Positions 34,436-43,290 of a DNA stretch of 64,000 nucleotides are shown piece after piece. Both the position numbers and the translations under genes were made by a program. Source of the DNA: Verrucomicrobiota bacterium (GTDB lineage Bacteria; Verrucomicrobiota; Verrucomicrobiia; Limisphaerales; J093). Under the pieces are notes generated by a model. It was not told where the DNA came from, did no database searches, and was given only the letters and a program-made list of their open reading frames with translations. Every line of letters begins with the position of its first letter. Within the stretch, counting starts at the first letter, position 1. The stretch is taken from NCBI GenBank assembly GCA_029556615.1, contig JAKQDD010000089.1, forward strand, positions 1 through 64,000, given 5' to 3'.

Positions 34436-34990
34436 CTAGTTGAGCAGACCCATCACCACTGCCTGCCCCTCCTGCCGGACCGACAGGAGCTTGCGCAGAT
34501 CGTCCTGGGCCGCCTGCAGCTTGGCTTCCTTGGCCTTGCGGGCGTCACGGAACTTCGTCAGCTTCGCCTTGATCTCCTCGGCCGAAGCCTTGGCTTCGAG
34601 CGCCTTCTGCAAATCGTCAAACTCGACATTCGAGCTCTGGCCGGCCTGCCCACGGTCTCCACCCGGACCACCCCGCATGCCAAAACCGCCAAAGCCCCGC
34701 CCGCCAAACCCCACCTCCCGGCGCGCCTCGCTCACCTTCGTGATCCGCTGTTCCAGGATCTTCCATTCGTCGTCGCTCTTGACCTCGAGGGCCTCGCGGT
34801 ACCGTTCCATCATCCGCTGACGCATCTGCTCGGGATCGAAGTTGCCCCGGTCCGGACGCTCGCCCGGCTGCCCGCCCTGCCGGTCACCCCGCCCCTGTCG
34901 CTGGCCCTGGCCCTGCGCCTGCGCTTCGGTCACGCTCAACATCATGGCGGCAAGCCCCGCCAATCCCAACACTTTCAAGTAACGCTTCAT
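34436..34990 (-). CDS. Small secreted Gln/Arg/Gly-rich coiled-coil protein heading the secretion operon
   Basis: 184 residues. Signal peptide about 1-25 (YLKVLGLAGLAAMMLSVTEAQA). A Gln/Gly/Arg-rich stretch (26-50) precedes a helical region (EQMRQRMMERYREALEVKSDDEWKILEQRI), a Gly/Phe-rich loop (GFGGRGFGGFGMRGGPGG) and a long charged helix to the end (DDLQKALEAKASAEEIKAKLTKFRDARKAKEAKLQ). I do not recognise a named family; the helical pattern recalls periplasmic CpxP/Spy-like proteins. It is the first gene after the sigma54-like promoter, so it may be tied to secretion or envelope sensing. The frame upstream of the chosen ATG looks non-coding. Confidence 0.7.
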   Translation of the reverse strand: MKRYLKVLGLAGLAAMMLSVTEAQAQGQGQRQGRGDRQGGQPGERPDRGNFDPEQMRQRMMERYREALEVKSDDEWKILEQRITKVSEARREVGFGGRGFGGFGMRGGPGGDRGQAGQSSNVEFDDLQKALEAKASAEEIKAKLTKFRDARKAKEAKLQAAQDDLRKLLSVRQEGQAVVMGLLN

Positions 34991-35079
34991 GTGTCGCTGC
35001 TCTTTCCTGTTTGTTTGATGATGCACTCGCTCCGACCGGACCGTCGGTTCGGTCCCGGCCGATTCGGGAACCCCCCTCA

Positions 35080-35094
35080 GCAACCGCCGTGCCG
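35080..35094 (-). promoter_or_regulatory. Sigma54 (-24/-12) promoter candidate
   Basis: On the minus strand the bases read CGGCAC-GGCGG-TTGC, followed by T. This matches the consensus TGGCAC-N5-TTGC at every fixed position except the first T. It would start transcription near 35068, about 80 bases before the first gene of the secretion operon. That operon ends with an NtrC-type sigma54 activator. I saw no obvious enhancer palindrome. Confidence 0.5.
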
Positions 35095-35210
35095 ACTCCC
35101 CGGAAACCACGCCTTCGCCAAGGCTGCGGCAGACAGGCCTGCCCTCTCTTCCGCGCCCCAGGCCGTTTGGGGCGCAACGAAGCACCAGCCATTGGTGAGA
35201 CACCCCACGA

Positions 35211-35387
35211 GAGTCCTCGACTTGTGGACTATGGGGTCAACAGGTCAAGTTTGGCCCCTGCGGTTCCCAACCCACGCTGTTGCCTTCGAGGACTCTACAT
35301 TAGCGAGGCGCGGAAAAGAGGATGGGCAGGCACAGCAAGGTCTGCATGAGCCTGAGGACTCGACCGGGTCTGAGGAGCGCCTCGCTA
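35211..35387 (+). repeat. Composite dispersed element, complete copy A (177 bp)
   Basis: The left part is 85 bp (35211-35295), bounded by the perfect inverted repeat GAGTCCTCGA / TCGAGGACTC and containing AGGTCAAGTTTGGCCCCTGC. A 5-bp spacer TACAT follows. The right part is 87 bp (35301-35387), bounded by the perfect inverted repeat TAGCGAGGCGC / GCGCCTCGCTA. It has the same architecture and length as the copy at 48488-48664 in the other orientation. No coding capacity is seen. Confidence 0.85.
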
Positions 35388-35473
35388 GCGCACTTCTTGC
35401 ACTGAAACACCCCGGCATTGCGCAGCATTTGCACAGGCGCCAAACAGCTCAGAATCGAGGATGCAAGGTGCCG

Positions 35474-38062
35474 TCAGCCGACCGGACCGATCCGCAGCAA
35501 CTGCAGCACCGGATGCCCCTCGAGTCGCGCACGGCCAAGGTCCACGTGGAACACCGCCTCCCAATCGTTGGCGCCGTCCGGATCCACCAGCATCTGCGCC
35601 ACCGACCACGAGAGGCGGTCGTCCGCCTCGCGGACATGCGTGTGCCGCACGTTGCGCGCATCCGGATCGAGGCAAAGCCGCTCGTGCCCCTCGTGGTAGG
35701 CCGCCATCGCCCCAGCCAGGGACTCGGCCGTCCACGCCGTGCCCGCGGCGTCCGAGCCCGGCTGCAGCAGCGAGAGTCCCGCAGCCCATTCGCCCCGCGC
35801 CAGCGCCCGGAGTAGGCCAAAGATCGCATGGCGCACTTCCCGGAGGAACCGGGCCCGATCCCGGGTGGGATCCAACGCCCCGGTGCCTTCGGCGTCTGAG
35901 GGGGCAGCGGCCCCAGGGCGCGACGGACTGCCCGCCGGCTCGCGCCGCGCCGCGGTCGGATCCCGGAGACGCGCCCATTCATCCAAGAGGCTCGAGTCGA
36001 CCTCCCGGATGAGGTTGCCGAGGTAGAGCTCCATTTCGCGCACCGCCTCGGTCTTGGCGGGATCGGGAACGGTCTGGGCCAGCACCTTGTAGACGTCCGA
36101 CAGGTACCGCAGCAACACCCCCTCCGCCCGCAGCAGTTCGTAGTCCCGTATGTAGTCGTCGAACGACCGGTACCCCTCGTACATCTCCCGCGCGATCGAC
36201 TTGGGCCGGATATTCTCTTCCTCGACCCACGGATGCGTGGCCGCAAACTCGTTGAAAGTCGAGTAGATGAACTCCCGGCGCGGCTTCGGGTACTCGAGCT
36301 TCTCGAGCTCCTCGAGCCGATCGTGGTAGTCCATCCCCGCCTGCTTGAGCTCGGCAATCCGCTCCGCCTTGAGCCGGTCCAACTGCTTGCGCAGGATGAT
36401 CTCCGGATCCTCGACGATCGACTCGACAAGCGTCAGCAAGTCCAGCGCGTAATCGGGCGCCGCCGGATCGAGCAGGCGCAGGGTGTCGATCAGGTAAAGC
36501 GACAGGGCCTGGTCGAGGGAGAAATCATCCTGCAGCTCGATGTTCACCTGCAGATAGGTGCCGTCCTCGTCGGGCGGGATGAACTCGATGATCCGCCGAT
36601 CGAGCAGCGCGCGGAACAGCTGCCAGGCGCGCCGCCGGTGCTTCTCCTTGGCCGCGGGCGTTTCGTGGCAGCGCCGGATCACGTCCCGCATCGCCCTGCA
36701 GGCGTCGCCGCCCCGGGAGAGCACGTTCAACAGCATCCCGTGCGTCACGCGGAACCTCGAGGTGAGCCGCTCGGGAGTCGCGGCCACCAGGCGGTTGTAG
36801 GTGTTGCGGTCCCAGACCAGATACCCTTTCTCGGGCGGCTTGCGCTTCACGAACTTCCGCCCCTTCCCGCCATCGGCGGCGTGTTTCCGTTCGAGCTTCA
36901 GGTTCTCGATCACGTGCTCCGGGGCCTGAACCACCACCCAGCCCTGGTCGTCGAATCCCTTCCGCCCCGCCCGGCCGGAGATCTGGTGAAAGTCCCGCGC
37001 GCTGAGGATGACCGTCTTCTCGCCGTCGAACTTGCATAGCCGCGTGAAGAGCACGGTGCGAATCGGCACGTTGATCCCGACCCCCAGGGTGTCGGTGCCG
37101 CAGATGATCTTCAGAAGACCGCTCTGGGCCAGTTGCTCGACCAGCAGCCGGTACTTCGGCAGCAGCCCCGCGTGATGCAGCCCGATCCCATGCCGCACCC
37201 AGCGCCGCAAATCCGGCCCGTAGGGACTCGAAAACCGGTAGCCCTCGAGCGCGCGCCCGAGTTGGTCCTTTTCTTCGCGCGTGCAGAAATTGGTGCTCAT
37301 CAGGTTCTGCGCGCTCTGGGCCGCCTCGAGTTGGCTGAAATGGACGATGTAGACCGGCGCCTGCCCCGCGGCGATCAAGTCCTGCAGCGTCTGGTCCAGC
37401 GGAGTCTCGACGTAGGCGAACGCGAGCGGGACGGGCCGCAACGCCGAGTGCACCACCACCGTCGGCCGCCTGTTCAGGGCGGTCAGTTCCTCCTCGAAAA
37501 ACCGCGTGTCGCCCAGCGTCGCCGACATCAGGAGGAACCGCGCCTGGGGGAGGGTGAGCAGCGGCACCTGCCAGGCCACCCCCCGCTCCCGGTCGGCGTA
37601 GTAGTGGAACTCATCCATGATGACTTCCCCGAACGGAGCGCGCGCGCCCTGGCGCAAGGCCATGTTCGCCAGAATCTCCGCCGTACAGCAGAGGATCGGC
37701 GCGTCGCGATTCACCGTCGCGTCCCCGGTGCACATCCCGACATTGTCGGGGCCGAACTCCCGGCAGAGCGCGAGGAACTTCTCGTTCACCAGCGCCTTGA
37801 TCGGGCACGTGTACACGGAGCGCCGCCCCTGGGACAGCGCCAGGAAATGCAACGCGGTGGCGACCAGCGACTTGCCGGACCCGGTCGGGGTGTTGAGGAT
37901 GACATTCCGCCCCTCGAACAGCTCGAGGATCGCGGTCTCCTGCGCGGGGTAGAGCTCGAGCCCCCGCTCCGCCACCGCGTCCAGCAACCGCCCGAGCAAC
38001 GTGTCGTTGCGCGTGTCCCCGTCAAAAGGCAGATGGCGATAGAAAGCATCAGTCGCTGTCAT
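35474..38062 (-). CDS. Ski2-like DEAD/DEAH-box helicase
   Basis: 862 residues from the ATG at 38062. It is an SF2 helicase: Q-like LYPAQETAI, motif [10 protein letters not shown] (57-65), motif II MDEFHYY (a DExH form), motif [12 protein letters not shown], and motif [12 protein letters not shown] after [12 protein letters not shown]. The C-terminal half (about 400-862) is long, helical and charged, and resembles the DUF3516-type extension of bacterial Ski2-like proteins. The family unwinds RNA or DNA; the substrate here is unknown. It is a single gene flanked by copies A and B of the dispersed element. A Pro/Arg/Ala-rich linker is present near residue 715-735. Confidence 0.87.
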   Translation of the reverse strand: MTATDAFYRHLPFDGDTRNDTLLGRLLDAVAERGLELYPAQETAILELFEGRNVILNTPTGSGKSLVATALHFLALSQGRRSVYTCPIKALVNEKFLALCREFGPDNVGMCTGDATVNRDAPILCCTAEILANMALRQGARAPFGEVIMDEFHYYADRERGVAWQVPLLTLPQARFLLMSATLGDTRFFEEELTALNRRPTVVVHSALRPVPLAFAYVETPLDQTLQDLIAAGQAPVYIVHFSQLEAAQSAQNLMSTNFCTREEKDQLGRALEGYRFSSPYGPDLRRWVRHGIGLHHAGLLPKYRLLVEQLAQSGLLKIICGTDTLGVGINVPIRTVLFTRLCKFDGEKTVILSARDFHQISGRAGRKGFDDQGWVVVQAPEHVIENLKLERKHAADGGKGRKFVKRKPPEKGYLVWDRNTYNRLVAATPERLTSRFRVTHGMLLNVLSRGGDACRAMRDVIRRCHETPAAKEKHRRRAWQLFRALLDRRIIEFIPPDEDGTYLQVNIELQDDFSLDQALSLYLIDTLRLLDPAAPDYALDLLTLVESIVEDPEIILRKQLDRLKAERIAELKQAGMDYHDRLEELEKLEYPKPRREFIYSTFNEFAATHPWVEEENIRPKSIAREMYEGYRSFDDYIRDYELLRAEGVLLRYLSDVYKVLAQTVPDPAKTEAVREMELYLGNLIREVDSSLLDEWARLRDPTAARREPAGSPSRPGAAAPSDAEGTGALDPTRDRARFLREVRHAIFGLLRALARGEWAAGLSLLQPGSDAAGTAWTAESLAGAMAAYHEGHERLCLDPDARNVRHTHVREADDRLSWSVAQMLVDPDGANDWEAVFHVDLGRARLEGHPVLQLLRIGPVG

Positions 38063-38079
38063 CAAGGCCCAGAAGTCTA

Positions 38080-38186
38080 GAGTCCCCGACTTGTGAAAGT
38101 CGATGCGATTAGGTCAAGTTTGGCCCCTGCTGTTCCAGGCCACCCCTTCCTCCGCCGAGGACTCTACATTAACGAGGCGCGGGAAC
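38080..38186 (+). repeat. Composite dispersed element, copy B (left part plus fragment)
   Basis: The 85-bp left part (38080-38164) is complete, with ends GAGTCCCCGA / CCGAGGACTC. The spacer TACAT is present. The right part follows only for its first bases (TAACGAGGCGCGG), after which similarity is lost. It lies 18 bp upstream of the helicase start codon. Confidence 0.75.
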
Positions 38187-38233
38187 ATGTTGTCTCTCTC
38201 CCCGCCCTAAATCGGTGAGGAACTTCCCCGCGC

Positions 38234-38255
38234 CGATTCGGGGCGGATCGCCGAT
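38234..38255 (+). repeat. 22-bp inverted repeat, left copy
   Basis: The 22 bases from 38234 (beginning CGATTCGGGGCGGATC) are the exact reverse complement of 39630-39651. The two copies flank the PaaK-like gene. Function unknown. Confidence 0.65.
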
Positions 38256-38327
38256 GGACTCGACAACGGCCGCGATTGACTTCACTTCTCAGGTGCGGGC
38301 CGCCGATTTCGTGCTATTCTTCCGGCC

Positions 38328-39623
38328 ATGTTGGCTACGACCGAGTTGATCCGCGAAGCCGCCGGTCCAGGGCGGTTGCGGCGGCTTCTGCCAGGCGTAT
38401 TGGCGTCGGTGCCGCTCTACCAGCGCCATGCCGGCCTGATCGACTCGATCCAGTCCGAGTCCCTGCTCCTCGACGCCTTCCGCCGGTTGCCCACCATCAC
38501 CAAACACGACATCCGGCGCGGTTTCCCAGAGAACTTCCTCGGTCCTGCCATGAGCCTCGATCAGCTCCTGGCCGAGGGTCGAGTCGAGATCGAGCACACG
38601 TCCGGCACGTCGGAAGAGCGGACGCCCCTGTTGCTCGAGCTGGGATGGTGGCCGGTCCAGGAAGCGCGCGCGCTCCGGCTTAACGCCCGCGTCAGCCAGG
38701 TCCTCGACCGCAACCCGGAGGCGCGCCGGGCGACCTTGACTTCGCCGACCTGCAACAGCGAGGTTTGCTACACCGGCACGCCTTCCCTCGCGGATCGCAC
38801 CGTGGGCGCCACCCGGTTCCTGAGCCGGTCGCGACACCCGTTCCTCTGGGACGCCGCCGAGCTCGGTCGGATCACGGCCGAAGCCCTCGATTGGGCGCCG
38901 GTCTTCCTCGATCTGGACCCGGTCTATGGCGCGGTCTGGGCCCGATACTGCCTCCGGGAAGGCGTGTCGCTGCCCTCGCTCGAGTTCATTCTCTGCAGCT
39001 ACGAGTCCTTGAGTGTCGTGCACCGGGCTCTGCTCGAAGCGGCCTTCCGCGTGCCGGTCTACAACCTCTACGGCTCGACCGAGACCGGTCACCTGCTCAT
39101 GGAAGACGAGCCCGGCCGGATGCGCCCGAGCCTCGAGACCGCGTGGCTCGATGTGCCGGATCCCGATGCCGAAGGCATCGGAGAGCTCGAAGTCACCACG
39201 CTCACCCACCAGTACATGCCGTTGGTCCGGTATCGCATCGGCGATCTCGTCCAGGAGGACCAACAGCCGGACGGGACCTGTTACCGCCTCCATGGCCGCG
39301 CCCGCGACGCGGCGCTCACCGCCTCCGGTCGGCGCGTCACCGTGAGCCAGCTTGACCAGTGTTTCCTCGGCCTTGGCGGCATCGTCCATTACCAGCTCCG
39401 CCAGACGCCGGGCGGCGGATCGTGGTCCCTTTGGCTGGTCCCGGACGTCACGCCGCCTTCGGCTGGAGCCCTCGATCGGCTGCGGCGAAGACTCGCCGAG
39501 CAGCTCGAACTTTCCGCCCCGGTCCGGATCGAGCTCACGGATTCCCTGCTCTCCGAGGGCTCCGGCAAGTTCCGCCTCGTGTTGCCGCAGCACAGCCCTC
39601 TTCGCTCTCCAATCCGCGCGTAA
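38328..39623 (+). CDS. PaaK-like adenylate-forming enzyme (ANL superfamily)
   Basis: 431 residues. Motifs of the acyl-AMP-forming superfamily are in order: phosphate loop HTSGTSEERTP (90-100), then PVYNLYGSTETGHLL (adenine/A5 region), PLVRYRIGDLV (A7) and LHGRARDAALTASGRRVT (A8). Length and layout fit the phenylacetate-CoA ligase / CapK subgroup. It activates a carboxylic acid with ATP. The acid and the acceptor (CoA or a carrier) cannot be told from sequence. It stands alone between the helicase and the cysTWA genes, bracketed by a 22-bp inverted repeat. No phenylacetate pathway gene is near, so a phenylacetate role is not supported. Confidence 0.78.
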   Translation: MLATTELIREAAGPGRLRRLLPGVLASVPLYQRHAGLIDSIQSESLLLDAFRRLPTITKHDIRRGFPENFLGPAMSLDQLLAEGRVEIEHTSGTSEERTPLLLELGWWPVQEARALRLNARVSQVLDRNPEARRATLTSPTCNSEVCYTGTPSLADRTVGATRFLSRSRHPFLWDAAELGRITAEALDWAPVFLDLDPVYGAVWARYCLREGVSLPSLEFILCSYESLSVVHRALLEAAFRVPVYNLYGSTETGHLLMEDEPGRMRPSLETAWLDVPDPDAEGIGELEVTTLTHQYMPLVRYRIGDLVQEDQQPDGTCYRLHGRARDAALTASGRRVTVSQLDQCFLGLGGIVHYQLRQTPGGGSWSLWLVPDVTPPSAGALDRLRRRLAEQLELSAPVRIELTDSLLSEGSGKFRLVLPQHSPLRSPIRA

Positions 39624-39629
39624 CCCCGA

Positions 39630-39651
39630 ATCGGCGATCCGCCCCGAATCG
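39630..39651 (-). repeat. 22-bp inverted repeat, right copy
   Basis: This is the reverse complement of 38234-38255, starting six bases after the stop codon of the PaaK-like gene. The word CCAATCCGCGCGTAA that ends that gene also occurs in a gap near 12341. Confidence 0.65.
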
Positions 39652-39784
39652 TTGCGCGGATCACCCCCAGCGGCCCGGAAGACAACGCAGGCTCGGCGAC
39701 GCCAGGCACTCCAGGCGAGGATCCGGGCCGCCGGGAAATCGGTTGGCGGGTGCAAGGCCCTGCGGTAGACTTGATCAGAATCAC

Positions 39785-40615
39785 GTGCGCGCCGCGGACA
39801 AGCCATTCAATGCCCTGCCCGGGTTTGGCCTGACGCTCGGGTATGCCCTCTGCTGGCTTGGCCTGCTCGTGCTGATCCCGATGGGGGGCTTGGTGCTGCG
39901 GGCAATGGACCTCTCGTGGGGGGAGTTCTGGAAGCTGGCGACGGCGGATCGGGCGCTGGCGGCCTATCGGCTGACGTTCGGAGCGTCCCTGGCGGCGGCC
40001 TTGATCAATGCCGTGTTCGGCACCTTGCTGGCCTGGGTGCTCAGCCGATACGACTTCCCAGGACGCCGCTGGGTGGATGCGTTCGTGGACTTCCCCTTTG
40101 CGTGTCCGACGGCGGTGGCGGGGCTGACCCTCGCCAGCTTGTTCGCGGAGACGGGCTGGTTGGGGCGGCACCTGGTGCCGCTCGGGATCCAGGGGGCCTA
40201 CACGCCGCTGGGCGTCGTGCTGGCGCTGACCTTCGTCGGCCTGCCGTTTGTCGTGCGATCGGTCCAGCCGGTGATCCAAAGCCAGGAACGCGAGCTCGAG
40301 GAAGTTGCCGCGACGCTGGGAGCGGGACGATGGCGGACCTTCTTCCAGGTGGTCATCCCGGGGCTGCTGCCGGCGATTCTCACCGGCGTCGCGCTCGCCT
40401 TCGCCCGCGGGATCGGCGAGTATGGCTCGATTGTCTTCATCTCGGGCAACCTCCCGTTCAAGACCGAGATCGCGCCCCTGCTCATCGTCACCCGGCTCGA
40501 GGAATTCCACATGGCGGGCGCGGTGGCGCTGGCGGTGGTGCTGATGGGCTGCGCCTTCGTGCTGCTGGCGGCGATCAACGGGCTCGAGCGCTGGACCTCG
40601 AGATTCAATGCCTGA
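39785..40615 (+). CDS. cysT: Sulfate-type ABC transporter permease CysT
   Basis: 276 residues from a GTG at 39785, close to the usual length of CysT. The reading frame is open further upstream but looks non-coding, and no Shine-Dalgarno is clear. Six hydrophobic segments are seen. The binding-protein-dependent transport (EAA) loop is EVAATLGAGRWRTFFQVVIPGLLPAILTG; FARGIGEYGSIVFISGNLPFKTE is typical of CysT. With CysW it forms the membrane channel of the SulT importer. The next gene overlaps by 8 bp. No periplasmic sulfate-binding protein is in the window. Confidence 0.85.
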   Translation: MRAADKPFNALPGFGLTLGYALCWLGLLVLIPMGGLVLRAMDLSWGEFWKLATADRALAAYRLTFGASLAAALINAVFGTLLAWVLSRYDFPGRRWVDAFVDFPFACPTAVAGLTLASLFAETGWLGRHLVPLGIQGAYTPLGVVLALTFVGLPFVVRSVQPVIQSQERELEEVAATLGAGRWRTFFQVVIPGLLPAILTGVALAFARGIGEYGSIVFISGNLPFKTEIAPLLIVTRLEEFHMAGAVALAVVLMGCAFVLLAAINGLERWTSRFNA

Positions 40616-41516
40616 CATGCCCGATCGAACTCCATGGATGCGTCGGCACGCGCTGGTGGCCTCGAGGCGCGGTGCGGAGGAGACGCCCCTGGTCCGCGGC
40701 CTGCTGATCGCGGTGGCGCTGGGGTTTGCGGGCTTGTTCCTGTTCCTGCCGCTGGCCAACGTGTTCGCTCAAGCGCTGTCCAAGGGGTTCGCGGTCTATG
40801 CCGCCGGGTTGACGCATCCGGAATCCCTGGCCGCCCTCCGACTGACCCTCCTGCTGGCGGTGGTCTGCGTGCCTTTGAACGTGGTTTTCGGCCTCGCCGC
40901 CGCCTGGGCGGTGGCGAAGTTCGAGTTCCGCGGCAAGGCGTGGCTCGTTACGCTGATCGATCTGCCCTTCTCAATCTCCCCCGTGGTCGCAGGCTTGATG
41001 TTCGTCGTCCTCTTCGGCCTGCAGGGGTACGCCGGGCCCTGGCTTGCCGCCCGCGATCTGCAGATCATCTTTGCGCTCCCGGGGATGATCCTGGCCACGC
41101 TCTTTGTGACGTTCCCGTTCGTGGCGCGGGAGTTGATCCCGGTCATGCAGGCGACCGGCTCGGAGCAGGAGCAGGCGGCCCTCACGCTGGGGGCCGGCGC
41201 CTGGCGGACTTTCTGGCACGTGACACTCCCCTCGGTCAAGTGGGGGCTTCTCTATGGCGTCATCCTCTGCAACGCGCGCGCCATGGGCGAATTCGGTGCG
41301 GTCTCGGTGGTGTCCGGCCACATTGCCGGGGTGACGGACACCCTGCCGTTGCGGGTCGAGAAGCTCTACCAGGAGTACCAATCCGCAGCGGCGTTCTCAG
41401 TGGCCAGTCTCCTCGCGTTGCTCGCCCTCGCAACGCTCGCCGTCAAGGGGATCCTCGAGTGGAAGGCGCGGCGGGCGGAGGCCCGCGCCGGCGCCGTGGC
41501 GGAGACCGGCCCATGA
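40608..41516 (+). CDS. cysW: Sulfate-type ABC transporter permease CysW
   Basis: 302 residues. The second permease of the pair has the EAA loop EQAALTLGAGAWRTFWHVTLPSVKWGLLYG and the CysW-typical ARAMGEFGAVSVVSGHIAGVTDTLPLRVEKLY. Six membrane segments are predicted by eye. The start overlaps cysT by 8 bp and the stop overlaps cysA by ATGA, so the three genes are tightly coupled. The substrate could be sulfate or thiosulfate; molybdate is less likely, because two distinct permeases are present. Confidence 0.88.
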   Translation: MPDMPDRTPWMRRHALVASRRGAEETPLVRGLLIAVALGFAGLFLFLPLANVFAQALSKGFAVYAAGLTHPESLAALRLTLLLAVVCVPLNVVFGLAAAWAVAKFEFRGKAWLVTLIDLPFSISPVVAGLMFVVLFGLQGYAGPWLAARDLQIIFALPGMILATLFVTFPFVARELIPVMQATGSEQEQAALTLGAGAWRTFWHVTLPSVKWGLLYGVILCNARAMGEFGAVSVVSGHIAGVTDTLPLRVEKLYQEYQSAAAFSVASLLALLALATLAVKGILEWKARRAEARAGAVAETGP

Positions 41517-42619
41517 GCATCGTCCTCGATCGCATCAGCAAGCGATTCGGTCCGGTCATCGCCGTGGACTCCGTCTCGCTGTCGGTCGAGGAAGGAGAGT
41601 TGGTGGCCCTTCTTGGGCCCAGCGGAGGGGGTAAGACCACCATCCTGCGAATGATCGCCGGGCTCGAAATGCCCACCGAGGGCGAGATCATCATCCGGAA
41701 CCGCCGGGTGACGGATCTTCGGGTCCAGGAGCGGAACATCGGGTTCGTGTTTCAGAACTACGCCCTTTTCAAACACATGAACGTCTTCCGCAACATCGCG
41801 TTTGGCCTGAGGGTCAAGCGCTGGCGGAAGGCGGAAATCGAGGCTCGCGTCGGGGAGCTGCTGCACTTGCTCGAGCTCGAGGGGCTGGCCCAACGCCTCC
41901 CCCACCAGCTCTCGGGAGGCCAGCGCCAGCGCGTGGCGATCGCCCGCGCCCTTGCCCCTCGGCCCAGTGTCCTGCTCCTCGATGAGCCTTTCGGAGCGGT
42001 CGATGCCCGGATCCGGCAGGAACTGCGGGAATGGCTCGTCCGGTTGCACCAGGAGCTCAACGTCACGACGCTCTTCGTAACCCATGATCAGGAGGAAGCC
42101 ATGGAGGTGGCCCGGCGGATCGCCATCTTCTCCAACGGCCGGCTCGAACAGATCGACACGCCCCAGACCGTCTACGAAGAGCCCGCCAACGAGTTCGTCG
42201 CGCGGTTCATCGGGGTGATGAACATCCTCGAAGGCCAGGTCCATAACGGCGTGGCGCGGGCCGGGGACATCGAACTGCCGGCCCCAGGCTGTGCGGACGG
42301 CGCCCGGGTGCGCATCGGGTTCCGGCCCTACGCGGTCCAGGTCTCTCCGGACCCGGGCCGCTACCGGTACCAGGCGGTGCTCCTGCGGACCTACTTCATG
42401 GGGATCATGCACCGCCTCGAGCTCGCCACCCCCTCGGGGCTCCGTGTCCGATGCCGGATCACCAAGGAGGAGTACTCGAACCTCGGGCTGCGCGATTCCA
42501 TGAACGTCTCGTTCCAGATCCGGAGCTGCCGCGTGCTGGCAGGGGAATCGGCCGAATCCGGGCCCGCGCGGCCGGCAGAGGACCGGGGGGCTTCGGTTCC
42601 CGCCGGGGGCACCTGTTGA
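41513..42619 (+). CDS. cysA: Sulfate-type ABC transporter ATPase CysA
   Basis: 368 residues. Walker A GPSGGGKTT (36-44), Q-loop GFVFQNYALF, signature LSGGQRQRVAIARAL, Walker B VLLLDEPFGA, and H-loop FVTHDQEEAMEVA. The C-terminal TOBE-like regulatory part contains IGFRPYAVQVSPDP. The sequence start MSIVLDRISKRFG is typical of CysA. It drives uptake through CysT/CysW. It ends next to the alternative complex III genes on the same strand with only 17 bp between stop and actA start, so the two sets may share a transcript. Confidence 0.9.
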   Translation: MSIVLDRISKRFGPVIAVDSVSLSVEEGELVALLGPSGGGKTTILRMIAGLEMPTEGEIIIRNRRVTDLRVQERNIGFVFQNYALFKHMNVFRNIAFGLRVKRWRKAEIEARVGELLHLLELEGLAQRLPHQLSGGQRQRVAIARALAPRPSVLLLDEPFGAVDARIRQELREWLVRLHQELNVTTLFVTHDQEEAMEVARRIAIFSNGRLEQIDTPQTVYEEPANEFVARFIGVMNILEGQVHNGVARAGDIELPAPGCADGARVRIGFRPYAVQVSPDPGRYRYQAVLLRTYFMGIMHRLELATPSGLRVRCRITKEEYSNLGLRDSMNVSFQIRSCRVLAGESAESGPARPAEDRGASVPAGGTC

Positions 42620-42636
42620 AACGACGCCGCATCCCG

Positions 42637-43290
42637 ATGCCAGGCATGTTCCCGCCATCGACCCATCGGCTGCCGCAACGACTGCTCGCGGGCGGACTCC
42701 TGGCGGGCGCGTCGGTTGTCGCCGGCGTGTGGTACTACTTCACGCCCCAGTACACCCGTGTCGGTTATCAGCCGGTCCAGCCGGTGGCCTTCTCCCACCG
42801 GACTCATGTTGGACAATTGGGCATGGATTGCCGGTACTGCCACCCCGGCGTCGAGACCTCGTGGTACTCGAACCTCCCCTCGGGCCAGTCCTGCATGAAC
42901 TGCCATAACCAGGTCCTACGGGATGACGCCCGCCTCGCCCTGGTTCGAGCCAGCGCCGGATCGGGCCGGCCCATCCCCTGGATCCAGATCCACCGGCTGC
43001 CGGACTACGTCTTCTTCAACCATGCGGTCCACGTCAACCGCGGCGTGAGCTGCTTCGACTGCCATGGTTCCATCCATGAACTCGACGAAAGCGCCCACCT
43101 CAAGCCCCTGAGCATGGCATTCTGCCTCGAATGCCATCGACGGCCGGAAGCCTTCCTCCGGCCGCCCGCCGAGGTCTATCACCTCGACTGGCGGCCCGAG
43201 AGCCCCGAGCAACAGCAGGCCGACGGCTCGAAGCTCGCCCGGGAGTGGAACGTCCAGCGCTTGGACCCGTGCTCGGCTTGCCACCGATGA
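42637..43290 (+). CDS. actA: Alternative complex III subunit ActA, pentahaem cytochrome c
   Basis: 217 residues from the ATG. A TTG at 42616 that overlaps the cysA stop is an alternative start. One N-terminal membrane helix (about 14-34) anchors it. Five haem c motifs are CRYCH (65-69), CMNCH (86-90), CFDCH (139-143), CLECH (163-167) and CSACH (212-216), the number expected for ActA. It passes electrons on the periplasmic side of the quinol:cytochrome c oxidoreductase. The stop overlaps the actB start (ATGA). Confidence 0.9.
   Translation: MPGMFPPSTHRLPQRLLAGGLLAGASVVAGVWYYFTPQYTRVGYQPVQPVAFSHRTHVGQLGMDCRYCHPGVETSWYSNLPSGQSCMNCHNQVLRDDARLALVRASAGSGRPIPWIQIHRLPDYVFFNHAVHVNRGVSCFDCHGSIHELDESAHLKPLSMAFCLECHRRPEAFLRPPAEVYHLDWRPESPEQQQADGSKLAREWNVQRLDPCSACHR

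Larger units (their letters stand above)
34991..35473. other. Intergenic region: promoter side of the secretion operon and dispersed repeats
   Basis: This 483-bp region lies between the start of the secretion operon and the stop of the helicase gene, both on the minus strand. It holds a sigma54-type promoter candidate (35080-35094) and a complete 177-bp composite repeat (35211-35387). I see no gene in it. Confidence 0.55.

Noticed and set aside
38276..38320. TTGACT at 38276 and TATTCT at 38315 as a promoter for the PaaK-like gene
   Set aside because: The spacing of 33 bases is far from the normal 16-18, so the pair cannot be a standard promoter.
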